DNA of 64,000 bases from Streptomyces sp. RB17 (GTDB lineage Bacteria; Actinomycetota; Actinomycetes; Streptomycetales; Streptomycetaceae), in NCBI RefSeq assembly GCF_009604455.1, contig NZ_WEGL01000009.1, forward strand, positions 186,001-250,000, given 5' to 3'. The first letter of the stretch is position 1. Each line of letters starts with the position of its first letter. Below the pieces are notes generated by a model that was given only the letters and a program-made list of their open reading frames with translations, ran no database searches and was not told where the DNA came from. Shown here piece by piece: positions 1 through 9,365 of this stretch. Made by a program: the position numbers and the translations under genes.

Positions 1-713
1 TAGAACTTCATCTGGAACAGCGCGCCCTCGGAGTACTCCGGCCGCGGCGCCTTCCCCGTCTTGTAGTCGACGATCCGCACCTCACCGGTCGGCGCCACAT
101 CCACCCGGTCGATGATCCCGCGCAGCCGCAGCCCCGACTCCAGCTCGGCCTCCACGAACAGCTCCCGCTCGGCCGGCTCCAGCCGCGTCGGATCCTCCAG
201 CGTGAACCACCGCTCGACGAGTTGCTCCGCCTCCTGCAGCCATCCGGCCAGCCGCTCCCCGTCCGGATCGTCGGCGAACAGCTCCGAGACCTCCGGCCTG
301 CTCTCCCGCAGCCGCTCCCACTGCCCCGGGACCAGCGCCTTCGCCCTCGGTGCGGTCCGCTCCGCCGCGGGCGCGTCGAACAGCCGCTCCAGCACCGCGT
401 GCACCAGCGTGCCCCGGGTCGCCGCCGCGCTCGGCTTCTCCGGCAGCCGGTCGATCACCCGGAACCGGTACAGCAGCGGGCACTGCATGAAATCGCCTGC
501 CCGGGACGGGGACAGCGAGGTGGGCGGTATGGCGACCCGCTCGGCACCGGTCCCGGGCACGGCCGGCAGGGCCGGGTCCTGCTCCGGGACCTCCACGGCC
601 GCCGAGGGCCCCGGCACCGGAGCCGTCATCGGCGTCGGCCGCGGCGTCTCGGCCGGATCCGTCTGCTCGGCGCTGCCCGACAAGGCTCCCGCGTCCTCGA
701 TGCTGCTGTCCAT
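1..713 (-). CDS. RecB-family PD-(D/E)XK nuclease, N-terminal part (cut by window edge)
   Basis: The gene runs leftwards off the window, so only about 237 N-terminal residues are visible. The first 65 or so are Pro/Ala/Glu-rich and probably disordered. A RecB-like nuclease fold follows: SPSRAGDFMQCPLLYRFR near residue 70, then RGTLVHAVLERLF. The last visible stretch contains VRIVDYKTGK, the Asp-x-Lys part of the nuclease active site. Family knowledge places such proteins with AddB/Cas4-type exonucleases in DNA repair; the exact role here is inferred. ATG at 713 is the first in-frame ATG; a later Met near residue 29 is possible. It is divergent from the M50 protease gene across a 178-bp gap. 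Confidence 0.85.
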   Translation of the reverse strand, partial: MDSSIEDAGALSGSAEQTDPAETPRPTPMTAPVPGPSAAVEVPEQDPALPAVPGTGAERVAIPPTSLSPSRAGDFMQCPLLYRFRVIDRLPEKPSAAATRGTLVHAVLERLFDAPAAERTAPRAKALVPGQWERLRESRPEVSELFADDPDGERLAGWLQEAEQLVERWFTLEDPTRLEPAERELFVEAELESGLRLRGIIDRVDVAPTGEVRIVDYKTGKAPRPEYSEGALFQMKF

Positions 714-891
714 GTCCACAGACCTTACGGCCCACCACTGACAGTCACCCATCCGCCGACCGCGTTCGGCCGCCCGACCACGGGGCAAACACAAGGGGTG
801 CCGGGGCGAAACACGTCACCACGGCCGCATACCATCGACAACAGACCTTCCGTCCGGCAGGTACGGAAGACGCTTCGAACGAGGGGACACC

Positions 892-2745
892 GTGGACGTG
901 AGCGGCGGGAGCGGGCAGCCGCGGTCCGGCAACGACAAGCCGGCCGAGCACCCCGCAGGTCCAACGGCCCCGACGACCGACCGCACCGACCATGCGGCCC
1001 CGGACCCGCAGCCCCGCACGCCCACCACGGACCACGCCCGGCCCGAGGCCGACGACAAGGGGGACGCGCCCGCTCGCCCGGCCGCCCCACGACCTGCCCG
1101 GAACCCCACGGACCCGAACGACACCGGCACCACCACGCCCCCGGACGGCACGAGCAGCGCCGCGGACGCCTCGGACGCCTCCGCGCTTCCGCAGGGCACG
1201 GACAACGCCGCCGACGGCTCGGACGCCTCCGCGCTTGCGGAGGGCACCGACACCACCACCGACGGGGCTACGGACGCCACCGCGCCTCCGGCCGGAACGC
1301 ACTCCGCCGACGGCTCGGGCACAGAGGGGACCGGCGGCGGCCCGATCGACACCGACGGGACCGGCAGCAGCGGCTCGGAGACCCCCTCTCGCGACACGAC
1401 CGCGCCGCCCCCCGCCCCCCACGCCTCCGCCGGACCCGAAAACGCCCCCGCCCCCAGCCCCGACACCCCCGTCCGGCCCGAAGACGCCCCCGCCGGCACC
1501 CCCGGCACGCGGCGCGACGAGCGCCCCGAGCACCGGTCCCTCGCCCACTCCGGAATCGCCAAGGGCGAGCCGCCCCAGCCACGGCCCAAAGAGCCCGGGG
1601 GCGGCATCCTCATGGGCCGGCCGTTCGGCGTGCCGGTGTACGTCGCGCCGAGCTGGTTCCTCGTCGCCGCGCTGATCACCTGGGTCTTCGGCGGCCAGCT
1701 CGACCGCGTGCTGCCCGAGCTGGGCGCCGCCCGCTACCTGGTCTCCCTGTTCTTCGCCGTCGCCTTCTACGCCTCCGTGCTCGTCCACGAACTGGCCCAC
1801 ACGGTCGCCGCGATCCGCTTCAAGCTCCCGGTCCGCCGCATCCAGCTGCAGTTCTTCGGCGGCGTCTCCGAGATCGAGAAGGAGGCCGAGACCCCGGGCC
1901 GGGAATTCGTCCTGGCCTTCGTCGGCCCCCTGCTCTCCCTCGTCCTCGCCGGCCTGTTCTACCTCGCCATGAAACCCGTCGAGCCCGGCACCGTACCCGG
2001 TGTCCTGCTCGCCGGCCTGATGATCTCCAACCTCATCGTGGCGATCTTCAACCTCCTCCCCGGCCTGCCCCTCGACGGCGGCCGCATGCTCCGCGCCGTC
2101 GTCTGGGCCATCACCGGCAAACCCATGACCGGCACCGTCGCCGCCGCCTGGGTCGGCCGCGCCCTCGCCGTCGCCGTCCTCATCGGCCTGCCGCTGCTCA
2201 ACCAGTCCGGCGCCCTCGGCGGCAACAGCGCGGACACGGGCGGCATGGACACCGTCACCGACGCCCTGCTCGCCGCCATCCTCGCCGCGATCATCTGGAC
2301 CGGCGCCGGCAACAGCCTGCGTATGGCCCGCCTGCGCGAACACCTCCCCGAACTGCGCGCCCGCACCCTCACCCGGCGCGCCGTACCCGTCGAGACCGAC
2401 ACCCCGCTCTCCGAAGCCCTGCGGCGCGCCAACGCCGCCGGCGCCCGCGCCCTCGTCGTCGTCGACGCCCACGGCAACCCGCTCTCCCTGGTCCGCGAGT
2501 CCGCCATCGTCGGCGTACCCGAACACCGTCGCCCCTGGGTCGCCGTCAGCGGCCTCGCCCAGGAGCTCACCGACGGCATGCGCGTCTCCGCCGAGCTCGC
2601 CGGAGAAGAACTCCTGGACGTCCTGCGCGCCACCCCCGCCACCGAATACCTGGTCGTCGAGGAGACCGGCGAGATCTACGGCGTCCTGTCGGCAGCAGAC
2701 GTGGAGCGGGCCTTCGTCAAAGCGATGGCACGGCCGGCCGCATAA
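892..2745 (+). CDS. M50 site-2 protease with CBS domains
   Basis: A 617-residue membrane zinc metalloprotease of the site-2 protease (S2P) type, which cuts substrates within the membrane. The zinc motif HELAH is at residues 299-303, and the second motif LLPGLPLDGGR lies around 390-396. Several hydrophobic segments lie between about 250 and 470. The last 115 residues look like paired CBS domains, a nucleotide-sensing arrangement usual in this subfamily. The family core starts at GGILMGRPFGVPVYV near residue 238. The 235 residues before it are Pro/Thr/Asp-rich low complexity with imperfect repeats, longer than I expect for Streptomyces relatives. GTG at 892 is chosen because the reading frame and composition continue from there; a start at Met241 is the alternative. 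Substrate unknown. Confidence 0.88.
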   Translation: MDVSGGSGQPRSGNDKPAEHPAGPTAPTTDRTDHAAPDPQPRTPTTDHARPEADDKGDAPARPAAPRPARNPTDPNDTGTTTPPDGTSSAADASDASALPQGTDNAADGSDASALAEGTDTTTDGATDATAPPAGTHSADGSGTEGTGGGPIDTDGTGSSGSETPSRDTTAPPPAPHASAGPENAPAPSPDTPVRPEDAPAGTPGTRRDERPEHRSLAHSGIAKGEPPQPRPKEPGGGILMGRPFGVPVYVAPSWFLVAALITWVFGGQLDRVLPELGAARYLVSLFFAVAFYASVLVHELAHTVAAIRFKLPVRRIQLQFFGGVSEIEKEAETPGREFVLAFVGPLLSLVLAGLFYLAMKPVEPGTVPGVLLAGLMISNLIVAIFNLLPGLPLDGGRMLRAVVWAITGKPMTGTVAAAWVGRALAVAVLIGLPLLNQSGALGGNSADTGGMDTVTDALLAAILAAIIWTGAGNSLRMARLREHLPELRARTLTRRAVPVETDTPLSEALRRANAAGARALVVVDAHGNPLSLVRESAIVGVPEHRRPWVAVSGLAQELTDGMRVSAELAGEELLDVLRATPATEYLVVEETGEIYGVLSAADVERAFVKAMARPAA

Positions 2746-2833
2746 CGCCCTGTGCCGGAGCGCGCCCCCCTACCGCCGGCCCCCACCCCCCTCGTCGGCC
2801 AAACCCCCGGACGGGACCCGGTAGGCTGGTCAC

Positions 2834-3736
2834 ATGTCCGAACCGACCGGTGCCGCCCGCAGGCGCGGGCCCTTCAAGGTCGGGGACCAGGTACAGCTGA
2901 CCGACCCCAAGGGCCGCCACTACACGTTCACGCTCGAAGCCGGGAAGAATTTCCACACCCACAAGGGCTCCTTCCCGCACGACGAACTGATCGGCGCTCC
3001 CGAGGGCAGCGTTGTCCGCACCACCGGCAACGTCGCCTACCTCGCGCTGCGCCCCCTGCTCCCCGACTACGTCCTGTCCATGCCCCGCGGGGCAGCCGTC
3101 GTCTACCCGAAGGACGCGGGGCAGATCCTCGCCTTCGCCGACATCTTCCCCGGCGCACGCGTCGTCGAGGCGGGGGTCGGCTCCGGCTCGCTCAGCAGCT
3201 TCCTGCTGCGCGCCATCGGTGACCAGGGCATGCTGCACTCCTACGAGCGCCGTGAGGACTTCGCCGAGATCGCGCGAGCGAACGTGGAACGCTACTTCGG
3301 CGGCCCCCACCCCGCCTGGCAGCTCACCGTCGGCGACCTCCAGGACAACCTGTCCGACACCGACGTCGACCGCGTCATCCTCGACATGCTCGCCCCCTGG
3401 GAATGCCTGGAGGCCGTCTCCAAGGCACTCGTCCCCGGCGGCATCCTCTGCTGCTACGTGGCCACCACCACCCAGCTCGCCCGGACCGTGGAGTCCATCC
3501 GCGAGATCGGCTGCTTCAACGAGCCGACCGCCTGGGAGACCATGATCCGCAACTGGCACATCGAGGGCCTCGCCGTCCGCCCCGACCACCGCATGATCGG
3601 CCACACCGGCTTCCTGCTCACCGCCCGCCGCCTCGCCGACGGCGTCGAGCCGCCCATGCGCCGCCGCCGCCCCGCCAAGGGCGCCTACGGCGAGGACTAC
3701 GCCGGCCCCAACGCCGACGGCGGCCCCGGCCGCTGA
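2834..3736 (+). CDS. trmI: tRNA (adenine-58-N1)-methyltransferase TrmI
   Basis: A 300-residue class I methyltransferase that makes m1A58 in the T-loop of tRNA using S-adenosylmethionine. The N-terminal domain (residues 1-75) resembles the small beta domain of TrmI. The SAM motif I EAGVGSGSLS lies near residue 112, and the catalytic-region motif LDMLAPWECLEA near 183. The length matches bacterial and archaeal TrmI. The gene starts at ATG 2834, 88 bp after the M50 protease gene. A very strong hairpin follows the stop. In actinobacteria this gene is regularly found just upstream of the proteasome ATPase gene, as here. Confidence 0.93.
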   Translation: MSEPTGAARRRGPFKVGDQVQLTDPKGRHYTFTLEAGKNFHTHKGSFPHDELIGAPEGSVVRTTGNVAYLALRPLLPDYVLSMPRGAAVVYPKDAGQILAFADIFPGARVVEAGVGSGSLSSFLLRAIGDQGMLHSYERREDFAEIARANVERYFGGPHPAWQLTVGDLQDNLSDTDVDRVILDMLAPWECLEAVSKALVPGGILCCYVATTTQLARTVESIREIGCFNEPTAWETMIRNWHIEGLAVRPDHRMIGHTGFLLTARRLADGVEPPMRRRRPAKGAYGEDYAGPNADGGPGR

Positions 3737-3765
3737 CCCGCCCCGCACACACAGCACAACGCAAC

Positions 3766-3815
3766 GGCGCCGTGCCGCAGTTCCCGCACACCGACGGGAA
3801 CTCCGGCACGGCGCC
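3766..3815. terminator. Long GC-rich hairpin after trmI
   Basis: Positions 3766-3777 pair with 3804-3815 (12 bp) and 3779-3786 pair with 3795-3802 (8 bp), with one C-C mismatch between the two blocks and an 8-nt loop. No T-run follows, which is common for Streptomyces terminators. It lies 30 bp after the trmI stop. Confidence 0.8.
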
Positions 3816-3982
3816 CGCGCGTTGACGGGGAACCAGGGTTCCCCAGCCTCCACGGCTCGCCTGCCCGCCACCCGCGCAGCCCCCCCTGCGGGAATCCCCG
3901 ACCCCGCCGTTCCCCCGCACTGTGACGTGTGGCACCATGCTGGCCACCCCCACCGGCACAGCCCTCACAGGAGACACTCCTC

Positions 3983-4564
3983 GTGCAGCAATCCGCCGTT
4001 CCGGAGCTCGCCCACACCCAGACCCGGCCCATCCACTGGGTCGCGACCGCCACCGCCGTCGCCGGCGTCGTGGCCCTCTCCTCCGTCGTACAGCCCGGAT
4101 CGGCCACGGCCGCCCAGTCCGCCACCGGCACACCCGCCAAGTCCGCCCCCGCGGCCGCCGCACCGCCCAGCACCACCGGCGTGGACTTCCCCCTGCAGTG
4201 CGGACCCGTCAAAGCCGTGGTCGCCAAAAAAGTCACCGGAGACCTCGACGGCGACGGCAGACCGGAAACCGTCGCCGTGGTGCACTGCGACTCCGCCATG
4301 GGCACACCACCCGACGCCGTCTACGTCCTCACCCGCTCCACCGACAGCGACCGGCCCCGCGTGGTCGCCACCCTCGTCGACCCCAAGGACCGGCTCACCG
4401 TCACCGACTTCTCGATACACGCGGGAACCGTCGGCGCCACCCTCCTCGGCTACTCCTCCGACGCCGTCCCCAACTGCTGCCCCGACCTGAAAACCCCGGC
4501 CAAGTGGCACTGGAACGGCAACGCGTTCGTCCGCACCACCCCCGCCGACGCCCACAGCGTCTGA
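3983..4564 (+). CDS. Secreted protein of unknown function
   Basis: A 193-residue protein I cannot assign to a family. Residues 18-45 form a hydrophobic segment ending in an Ala-rich stretch, consistent with a signal peptide or membrane anchor. An Ala/Pro/Ser linker follows, then a globular part with the phrase DLDGDGRPE, which resembles FG-GAP or calcium-loop sequences. There are four Cys in the globular part (LQCGP, VHCDS, NCCPD), so a disulfide is plausible outside the cell. GTG at 3983 is preferred because AGGAG lies about 10 nt upstream; an upstream ATG at 3929 has no such site. It converges on the ferredoxin gene. Confidence 0.75.
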   Translation: MQQSAVPELAHTQTRPIHWVATATAVAGVVALSSVVQPGSATAAQSATGTPAKSAPAAAAPPSTTGVDFPLQCGPVKAVVAKKVTGDLDGDGRPETVAVVHCDSAMGTPPDAVYVLTRSTDSDRPRVVATLVDPKDRLTVTDFSIHAGTVGATLLGYSSDAVPNCCPDLKTPAKWHWNGNAFVRTTPADAHSV

Positions 4565-4589
4565 CCCACATTGCCCGGCCCGGACCCAC

Positions 4590-4892
4590 TCACACCGCGC
4601 CGGGCCCGTGCACCTCGACCCCGTCCGAAACCCGGCGCACATGGATGCACTCGCCGGGACACTCCCTGGCCGAGTCCACCACATCCGTCAGCAACGGCAG
4701 CGGCACCGGCACACTCGCCCCAGGAACCTGGAGCAGCTCGTCGTCCGCCCCCTTCACATAGGCCAGCCCGTCGATGTCCAGCTCGAACACCTCAGGGGCG
4801 TACTGGGCGCAGATCCCGTCACCGGTACACAGATCCTGGTCGATCCAGACCTCCAGCGCTTCCCCGCCCGGGGCCTCCTGCTGCACGGTCAC
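4590..4892 (-). CDS. Ferredoxin, 3Fe-4S type
   Basis: A 100-residue soluble electron carrier. The Cys pattern is DLCTGDGICAQYAPEVFEL near residues 19-37, where the second Cys of a classical 4Fe-4S motif is replaced by Gly/Asp, followed by ECPGECIHV near residue 80. This spacing is typical of the [3Fe-4S] ferredoxins that serve P450s and other oxygenases in Streptomyces. GTG at 4892 is chosen because CAGGAGAGG lies just upstream on this strand. The nearest P450 gene in the window (27805-29292) is far away, so the partner is unknown. Confidence 0.88.
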   Translation of the reverse strand: MTVQQEAPGGEALEVWIDQDLCTGDGICAQYAPEVFELDIDGLAYVKGADDELLQVPGASVPVPLPLLTDVVDSARECPGECIHVRRVSDGVEVHGPGAV

Positions 4893-5413
4893 CTCTCCTG
4901 CCGTCGAATGCGCCGGGCGGAGCCGGCACCTCCAGGGCCAGCCGGGTCCGCACCAGCGGCTGTTGAACACCCCCGACCCTACCTCCGCCCGCATTCCGGC
5001 CACGTTCCACCGGCACCGGGTTTCCACCCCCGCCCGCTCGGGTAGCAGCGCCGACCAGGACAGGGACATCACCCGCCACGGCACCCACCACTTCAAGCCG
5101 GGCCGACCGTGACACCCTCCGCCCGAACCGTCGCTCTGCGTGATGACCGCGCGAGCGCTCCGCGGGCTGCCCACCAGCGGGCCCACCCACCCGGACCGGA
5201 CAACTCCGGCCACTCCTGAAGGGTTTTGACCACGCGATGCCCGGAACAAGCTGCTTCCCTATCACGTTGAGTGGGTATCCCCTCCGTGCGAGGGAGAGCG
5301 CAACGGGTGACCGACGACACACCTTGACAGTCACTGTGATCTAGGGGTTTCAATCGACACCCACCCAGGTAGGGTCTGGAAGCGTCCAGCTCCCCTTGGA
5401 GGAGGTGAGGACC
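4893..5413. other. 521-bp gene-free region upstream of arc
   Basis: This region separates the divergent ferredoxin and proteasome-ATPase genes and must hold both promoters. A perfect TTGACA is at 5324-5329 and a Streptomyces-like -10 hexamer TAGGGT at 5370-5375, but they are about 40 bp apart and cannot form one promoter. I do not see a confident matching partner for either. GGAGGTGAGG at 5401-5410 is the arc ribosome-binding site. No ORF here has convincing composition. Confidence 0.5.
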
Positions 5414-7180
5414 GTGGCAGCCCACGACGACGACATGAACCGCGGCATCCGCCCGGGACGAGGGTCCGACGACCCCGCCGGGCAGATCGCCTACCTTGAG
5501 CAGGAGATCGCCGTCCTGCGACGCAAGCTCGCCGACTCTCCGCGACACACGAGGATTCTCGAAGAGCGGATCGTCGAGCTGCAGACCAACCTGGCCGGCG
5601 TGTCCGCCCAGAACGAACGGCTGGCCAACACCCTCCGCGAGGCCCGCGACCAGATCGTGGCCCTCAAGGAAGAGGTCGACCGGCTCGCCCAGCCGCCCGC
5701 CGGCTTCGGCGTCTTCCTGCAGGCCAACGAGGACGGCACCGCCGACATCTTCACCGGCGGCCGCAAACTCCGGGTGAACGTCAGCCCCAGCGTCGACCTC
5801 GACGACCTCCGGCGCGGCCAGGAAGTCATGCTCAACGAAGCGCTCAACGTGGTCGAAGCCATGGAGTACGAGCGCGTCGGCGACATCGTCACCCTCAAGG
5901 AAATCCTCGAGGACGGCGAGCGCGCCCTCGTACTGGGCCACACCGACGAGGAACGGGTGGTACGGCTCGCCGAGCCGCTGCTGGACGTCACCATCCGCGC
6001 CGGCGACGCCCTCCTGCTCGAACCCCGCTCCGGCTACGTCTACGAGGTCGTCCCCAAGAGCGAGGTCGAAGAACTCGTCCTCGAAGAGGTCCCCGACATC
6101 GGCTACGAGCAGATCGGCGGACTCGGCAACCAGATCGAGGCCATCCGCGACGCGGTCGAGCTGCCGTACCTCTACCCGGACCTGTTCAAGGAGCACGAGC
6201 TGCGCCCGCCCAAGGGCGTCCTGCTCTACGGCCCCCCCGGCTGCGGCAAGACACTGATCGCCAAGGCCGTCGCGAACTCGCTCGCCAAAAAGGTCGCCGA
6301 GGTCACCGGCCAGGCCGCCGGCAAGAGCTTCTTCCTCAACATCAAGGGCCCCGAGCTGCTCAACAAGTACGTCGGCGAGACCGAGCGGCAGATCCGCCTC
6401 GTCTTCCAGCGTGCCCGCGAGAAGGCCAGCGAGGGCACCCCCGTCATCGTCTTCTTCGACGAGATGGAATCCCTCTTCCGCACCCGCGGCTCCGGCGTCA
6501 GCTCCGACGTGGAAAACACCATCGTCCCCCAGCTGCTCGCCGAGATCGACGGCGTGGAAGGCCTGGAGAACGTGGTCGTCATCGGCGCCTCCAACCGCGA
6601 GGACATGATCGACCCCGCCATCCTCCGCCCCGGCCGACTCGACGTGAAGATCAAGATCGAGCGCCCCGACGCCGAGGCAGCCAAGGACATCTTCGGCAAG
6701 TACCTCACCGAACGCCTCCCGCTGCACGCCGACGACCTCGGCGAGCACGGCGGCAGCAAGGAGACCACCGTCCAGAGCATGATCCAGACGGCGGTCGAGC
6801 AGATGTACGCCGAATCCGAGGAGAACCGCTTCCTGGAAGTCACCTACGCCAACGGAGACAAGGAAGTCCTCTACTTCAAGGACTTCAACTCCGGCGCCAT
6901 GATCGAGAACATCGTCGGACGCGCCAAGAAAATGGCGATCAAGGACTTCCTCGAAAAGAACCAGAAGGGCCTCCGCGTCTCCCACCTCCTCCAGGCCTGC
7001 GTGGACGAGTTCAAGGAGAACGAGGACCTCCCCAACACCACCAACCCCGACGACTGGGCCCGCATCTCCGGAAAGAAGGGCGAACGGATCGTCTACATCC
7101 GTACCCTCATCACCGGAAAGCAGGGCGCAGACACCGGACGCTCCATCGACACGGTGGCGAACACCGGTCAGTACCTGTAA
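5414..7180 (+). CDS. arc: Proteasome-activating AAA+ ATPase ARC (Mpa)
   Basis: A 588-residue hexameric unfoldase that recognises pupylated proteins and threads them into the 20S proteasome. Residues 18-85 form the coiled coil that binds Pup. Two OB domains follow (about 90-235), then the AAA+ domain with Walker A GPPGCGKT near 273, Walker [11 protein letters not shown] near 345 and LRPGRLD near 410. The C-terminus is GQYL; the QYL ending is the docking tail that opens the proteasome gate in the mycobacterial homologue Mpa. GTG 5414 is chosen over TTG 5396 because a strong GGAGGTGAGG lies immediately upstream. A strong terminator separates it from dop. Confidence 0.96.
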   Translation: MAAHDDDMNRGIRPGRGSDDPAGQIAYLEQEIAVLRRKLADSPRHTRILEERIVELQTNLAGVSAQNERLANTLREARDQIVALKEEVDRLAQPPAGFGVFLQANEDGTADIFTGGRKLRVNVSPSVDLDDLRRGQEVMLNEALNVVEAMEYERVGDIVTLKEILEDGERALVLGHTDEERVVRLAEPLLDVTIRAGDALLLEPRSGYVYEVVPKSEVEELVLEEVPDIGYEQIGGLGNQIEAIRDAVELPYLYPDLFKEHELRPPKGVLLYGPPGCGKTLIAKAVANSLAKKVAEVTGQAAGKSFFLNIKGPELLNKYVGETERQIRLVFQRAREKASEGTPVIVFFDEMESLFRTRGSGVSSDVENTIVPQLLAEIDGVEGLENVVVIGASNREDMIDPAILRPGRLDVKIKIERPDAEAAKDIFGKYLTERLPLHADDLGEHGGSKETTVQSMIQTAVEQMYAESEENRFLEVTYANGDKEVLYFKDFNSGAMIENIVGRAKKMAIKDFLEKNQKGLRVSHLLQACVDEFKENEDLPNTTNPDDWARISGKKGERIVYIRTLITGKQGADTGRSIDTVANTGQYL

Positions 7181-7190
7181 ACAGCAGGGC

Positions 7191-7234
7191 GGCTGCGGGT
7201 GCCCTCACCGGGTACCCGCAGCCCTCGCGTTTTT
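7191..7234 (+). terminator. Intrinsic terminator after arc
   Basis: Positions 7191-7204 pair with 7210-7223 (14 bp including one G-T pair) around a 5-nt loop, followed by CTCGCG and a run of five T (7230-7234). The stem starts 11 bp after the arc stop. It implies that dop needs its own promoter. Confidence 0.88.
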
Positions 7235-7414
7235 CAGGCCACGACCGGAGCAGCCAATGACGCAAATGATCTCCCCACCAGCGCAAAGGCGTTCTAGGCT
7301 CGTTCCTACCGCCGAGTCGCGAAGTGCGGGGACGGGCACCGCACACGCACCGGAGCGCCAGCGGTACGTGAGCGGCGCCCACGACCGAGGGTGCCGCCGG
7401 GCAAGGAGGGCCGC

Positions 7415-8926
7415 ATGACCGTACGGCGAGTAATGGGCATCGAGACGGAGTACGGAATCTCCGTCCCCGGCCACCCCAACGCCAATGCCATGCTCACCTC
7501 GTCCCAGATCGTCAACGCCTACGCGGCGGCGATGCACCGGGCCCGCCGGGCCCGCTGGGACTTCGAGGAAGAGAACCCGCTACGGGACGCACGAGGCTTC
7601 GACCTCGCCCGAGAAGCCGCCGACGCCAGCCAGCTCACCGACGAGGACATCGGCCTCGCCAACGTCATCCTCACCAACGGAGCGCGCCTCTACGTCGACC
7701 ACGCCCACCCCGAATACAGCGCCCCCGAGGTCACCAACCCCCGCGACGCCGTCCTCTGGGACAAGGCCGGCGAACGCATCATGGCCGAAGCCGCCGAACG
7801 AGCCGCCCAGCTCCCCGGCGCCCAGCCCATCCACCTCTACAAGAACAACACCGACAACAAGGGCGCCAGCTACGGCACGCACGAGAACTACCTGATGAAG
7901 CGGGAAACCCCCTTCTCCGACATCGTGCGCCACCTGACCCCCTTCTTCGTCTCCCGCCAGGTCTTCGCCGGCGCCGGCCGCGTCGGCATCGGCCAGGACG
8001 GCCATGAACACGGCTTCCAGATCAGCCAGCGCGCCGACTACTTCGAAGTCGAGGTCGGCCTCGAGACGACGCTGAAGCGGCCCATCATCAACACGCGCGA
8101 CGAACCCCACGCGGACGCGGAGAAATACCGCCGCCTCCACGTGATCATCGGCGACGCGAACCTCTCCGAGATCTCCACCTACCTCAAGCTGGGCACGACC
8201 TCCCTGGTCCTCTCCATGATCGAGGACGGCTTCATCGCCGTCGACCTGGCCGTCGACCAGCCCGTCCGCACCCTGCACCAGGTCTCCCACGACCCCTCAC
8301 TGAAGCGCCTGGTCACCCTGCGCAGCGGCCGCACCCTGACCGCCGTCCAGCTCCAGATGGAGTACTACGAGCTGTCCCGCAAATACGTGGAGGAGCGCTA
8401 CGGCGCCGACGCCGACGAACAGACGAAGGACGTCCTCACCCGCTGGGAGGACACCCTCACACGCCTGGAGAACGACCCCATGAGCCTCGCCGGCGAACTC
8501 GACTGGGTCGCCAAACGCGAACTCATGGAGGGCTACCGCCGCCGCGACAACCTCGACTGGGACGCTGCACGCCTCCACCTCGTCGACCTCCAGTACGCCG
8601 ACGTACGCGCCGAGAAAGGCCTCTACAACCGCCTCGCCGCCCGCGGCCGCATGAAGCGGCTCCTGGACGAGACGGACGTCGAGCAGGCCATGAGGAAGCC
8701 ACCGGAGGACACCCGGGCGTACTTCCGCGGACGCTGCCTGGAGCAGTACGCCGACGACGTCGCGGCGGCGAGCTGGGACTCGGTCATCTTCGACCTCCCC
8801 GGCCGGGACTCCCTCCAGCGCGTCCCAACCCTGGAACCGCTACGCGGAACGCGAAATCACGTCAAGGAACTGCTGGACCGCTGTCGCACCGCAGAAGACC
8901 TGGTCAGGGTCCTGTCCGGCGGCTGA
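7415..8926 (+). CDS. dop: Pup deamidase/depupylase Dop
   Basis: A 503-residue enzyme of the carboxylate-amine ligase (glutamine-synthetase-like) fold. Dop removes Pup from substrates and, where Pup ends in Gln, deamidates it. The N-terminus has the metal-binding MGIETEYGI. The conserved Asp in [12 protein letters not shown] falls at residue 95, the position known to be essential in the mycobacterial enzyme. Residues about 43-80 form the extra Dop-loop absent from the paralogue PafA encoded at 14100, which separates the two functions. ATG 7415 follows AAGGAGGG. Because the Pup encoded next already ends in Glu, depupylation is probably its main activity here. Confidence 0.95.
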   Translation: MTVRRVMGIETEYGISVPGHPNANAMLTSSQIVNAYAAAMHRARRARWDFEEENPLRDARGFDLAREAADASQLTDEDIGLANVILTNGARLYVDHAHPEYSAPEVTNPRDAVLWDKAGERIMAEAAERAAQLPGAQPIHLYKNNTDNKGASYGTHENYLMKRETPFSDIVRHLTPFFVSRQVFAGAGRVGIGQDGHEHGFQISQRADYFEVEVGLETTLKRPIINTRDEPHADAEKYRRLHVIIGDANLSEISTYLKLGTTSLVLSMIEDGFIAVDLAVDQPVRTLHQVSHDPSLKRLVTLRSGRTLTAVQLQMEYYELSRKYVEERYGADADEQTKDVLTRWEDTLTRLENDPMSLAGELDWVAKRELMEGYRRRDNLDWDAARLHLVDLQYADVRAEKGLYNRLAARGRMKRLLDETDVEQAMRKPPEDTRAYFRGRCLEQYADDVAAASWDSVIFDLPGRDSLQRVPTLEPLRGTRNHVKELLDRCRTAEDLVRVLSGG

Positions 8927-8951
8927 GCGGGCCAGGGGGTACTCGGTGCGG

Positions 8952-8986
8952 CCCGGGCGGACAGGGTGGAAACCCCGCCGCCCGGG
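8952..8986. terminator. Hairpin between dop and pup
   Basis: Positions 8952-8960 pair with 8978-8986 (9 bp of G-C pairs), with an inner GGGT/ACCC pairing at 8964-8967 and 8972-8975. There is no T-run. It lies 26 bp after the dop stop and 112 bp before pup, so it may reduce read-through or mark the end of the dop mRNA. A TAGGGT hexamer at 9048-9053 could be the -10 of a separate pup promoter, but I see no clear -35. Confidence 0.6.
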
Positions 8987-9097
8987 AATCATCGAGACGG
9001 CCCCCGTACGTTGGAGAAACTGCGGGGCCGATGTCGGACCCGGCTTGTAGGGTCTGATCATCACCGATCGGCAGGCGAACTGAGCGGGGTGAGGGTT

Positions 9098-9316
9098 ATG
9101 GCAACCAAGGACACCGGCGGCGGCCAGCAGAAGGCCACGCGAGCGACCGAAGAGGTCGAGGAGCAGGCGCAGGACGCGCAGGCTTCGGAGGACCTCAAGG
9201 AGCGGCACGAGAAGCTGTCCGACGATGTGGACTCCGTGCTGGACGAAATCGATGACGTACTCGAGGAAAACGCCGAGGACTTCGTGCGCTCCTTCGTGCA
9301 AAAAGGCGGGGAGTAA
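9098..9316 (+). CDS. pup: Prokaryotic ubiquitin-like protein Pup
   Basis: A 72-residue, largely disordered protein tag that PafA attaches to substrate lysines through its C-terminal glutamate side chain. The N-terminal third is Gly/Gln/Thr-rich (MATKDTGGGQQKATR). The central acidic region DVDSVLDEIDDVLEENAEDF forms the helix that binds the ARC coiled coil. The chain ends FVQKGGE, that is Gly-Gly-Glu and not Gly-Gly-Gln, so it is ready for ligation without deamidation. ATG 9098 follows GTGAGGG. It is the first gene of the pup - endonuclease VII - prcB - prcA run. Confidence 0.97.
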   Translation: MATKDTGGGQQKATRATEEVEEQAQDAQASEDLKERHEKLSDDVDSVLDEIDDVLEENAEDFVRSFVQKGGE

Positions 9317-9365
9317 AGGGGAATCGGCCGCTTTGCCTTCGAAGTGAAGGTTGCGGGGGGAATTG

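Noticed and set aside
745-2526. 593-residue open frame opposite the M50 protease gene
   Set aside because: Asp/Gly/Glu-rich shadow of a high-GC gene; the opposite strand encodes a clear metalloprotease.
5324-5375. TTGACA plus TAGGGT as a single arc promoter
   Set aside because: The two hexamers are about 40 bp apart, far beyond the 16-19 bp spacing required.
5093-6985. 630-residue open frame opposite arc
   Set aside because: Antisense shadow: composition mirrors the ARC codons and no domain is visible.
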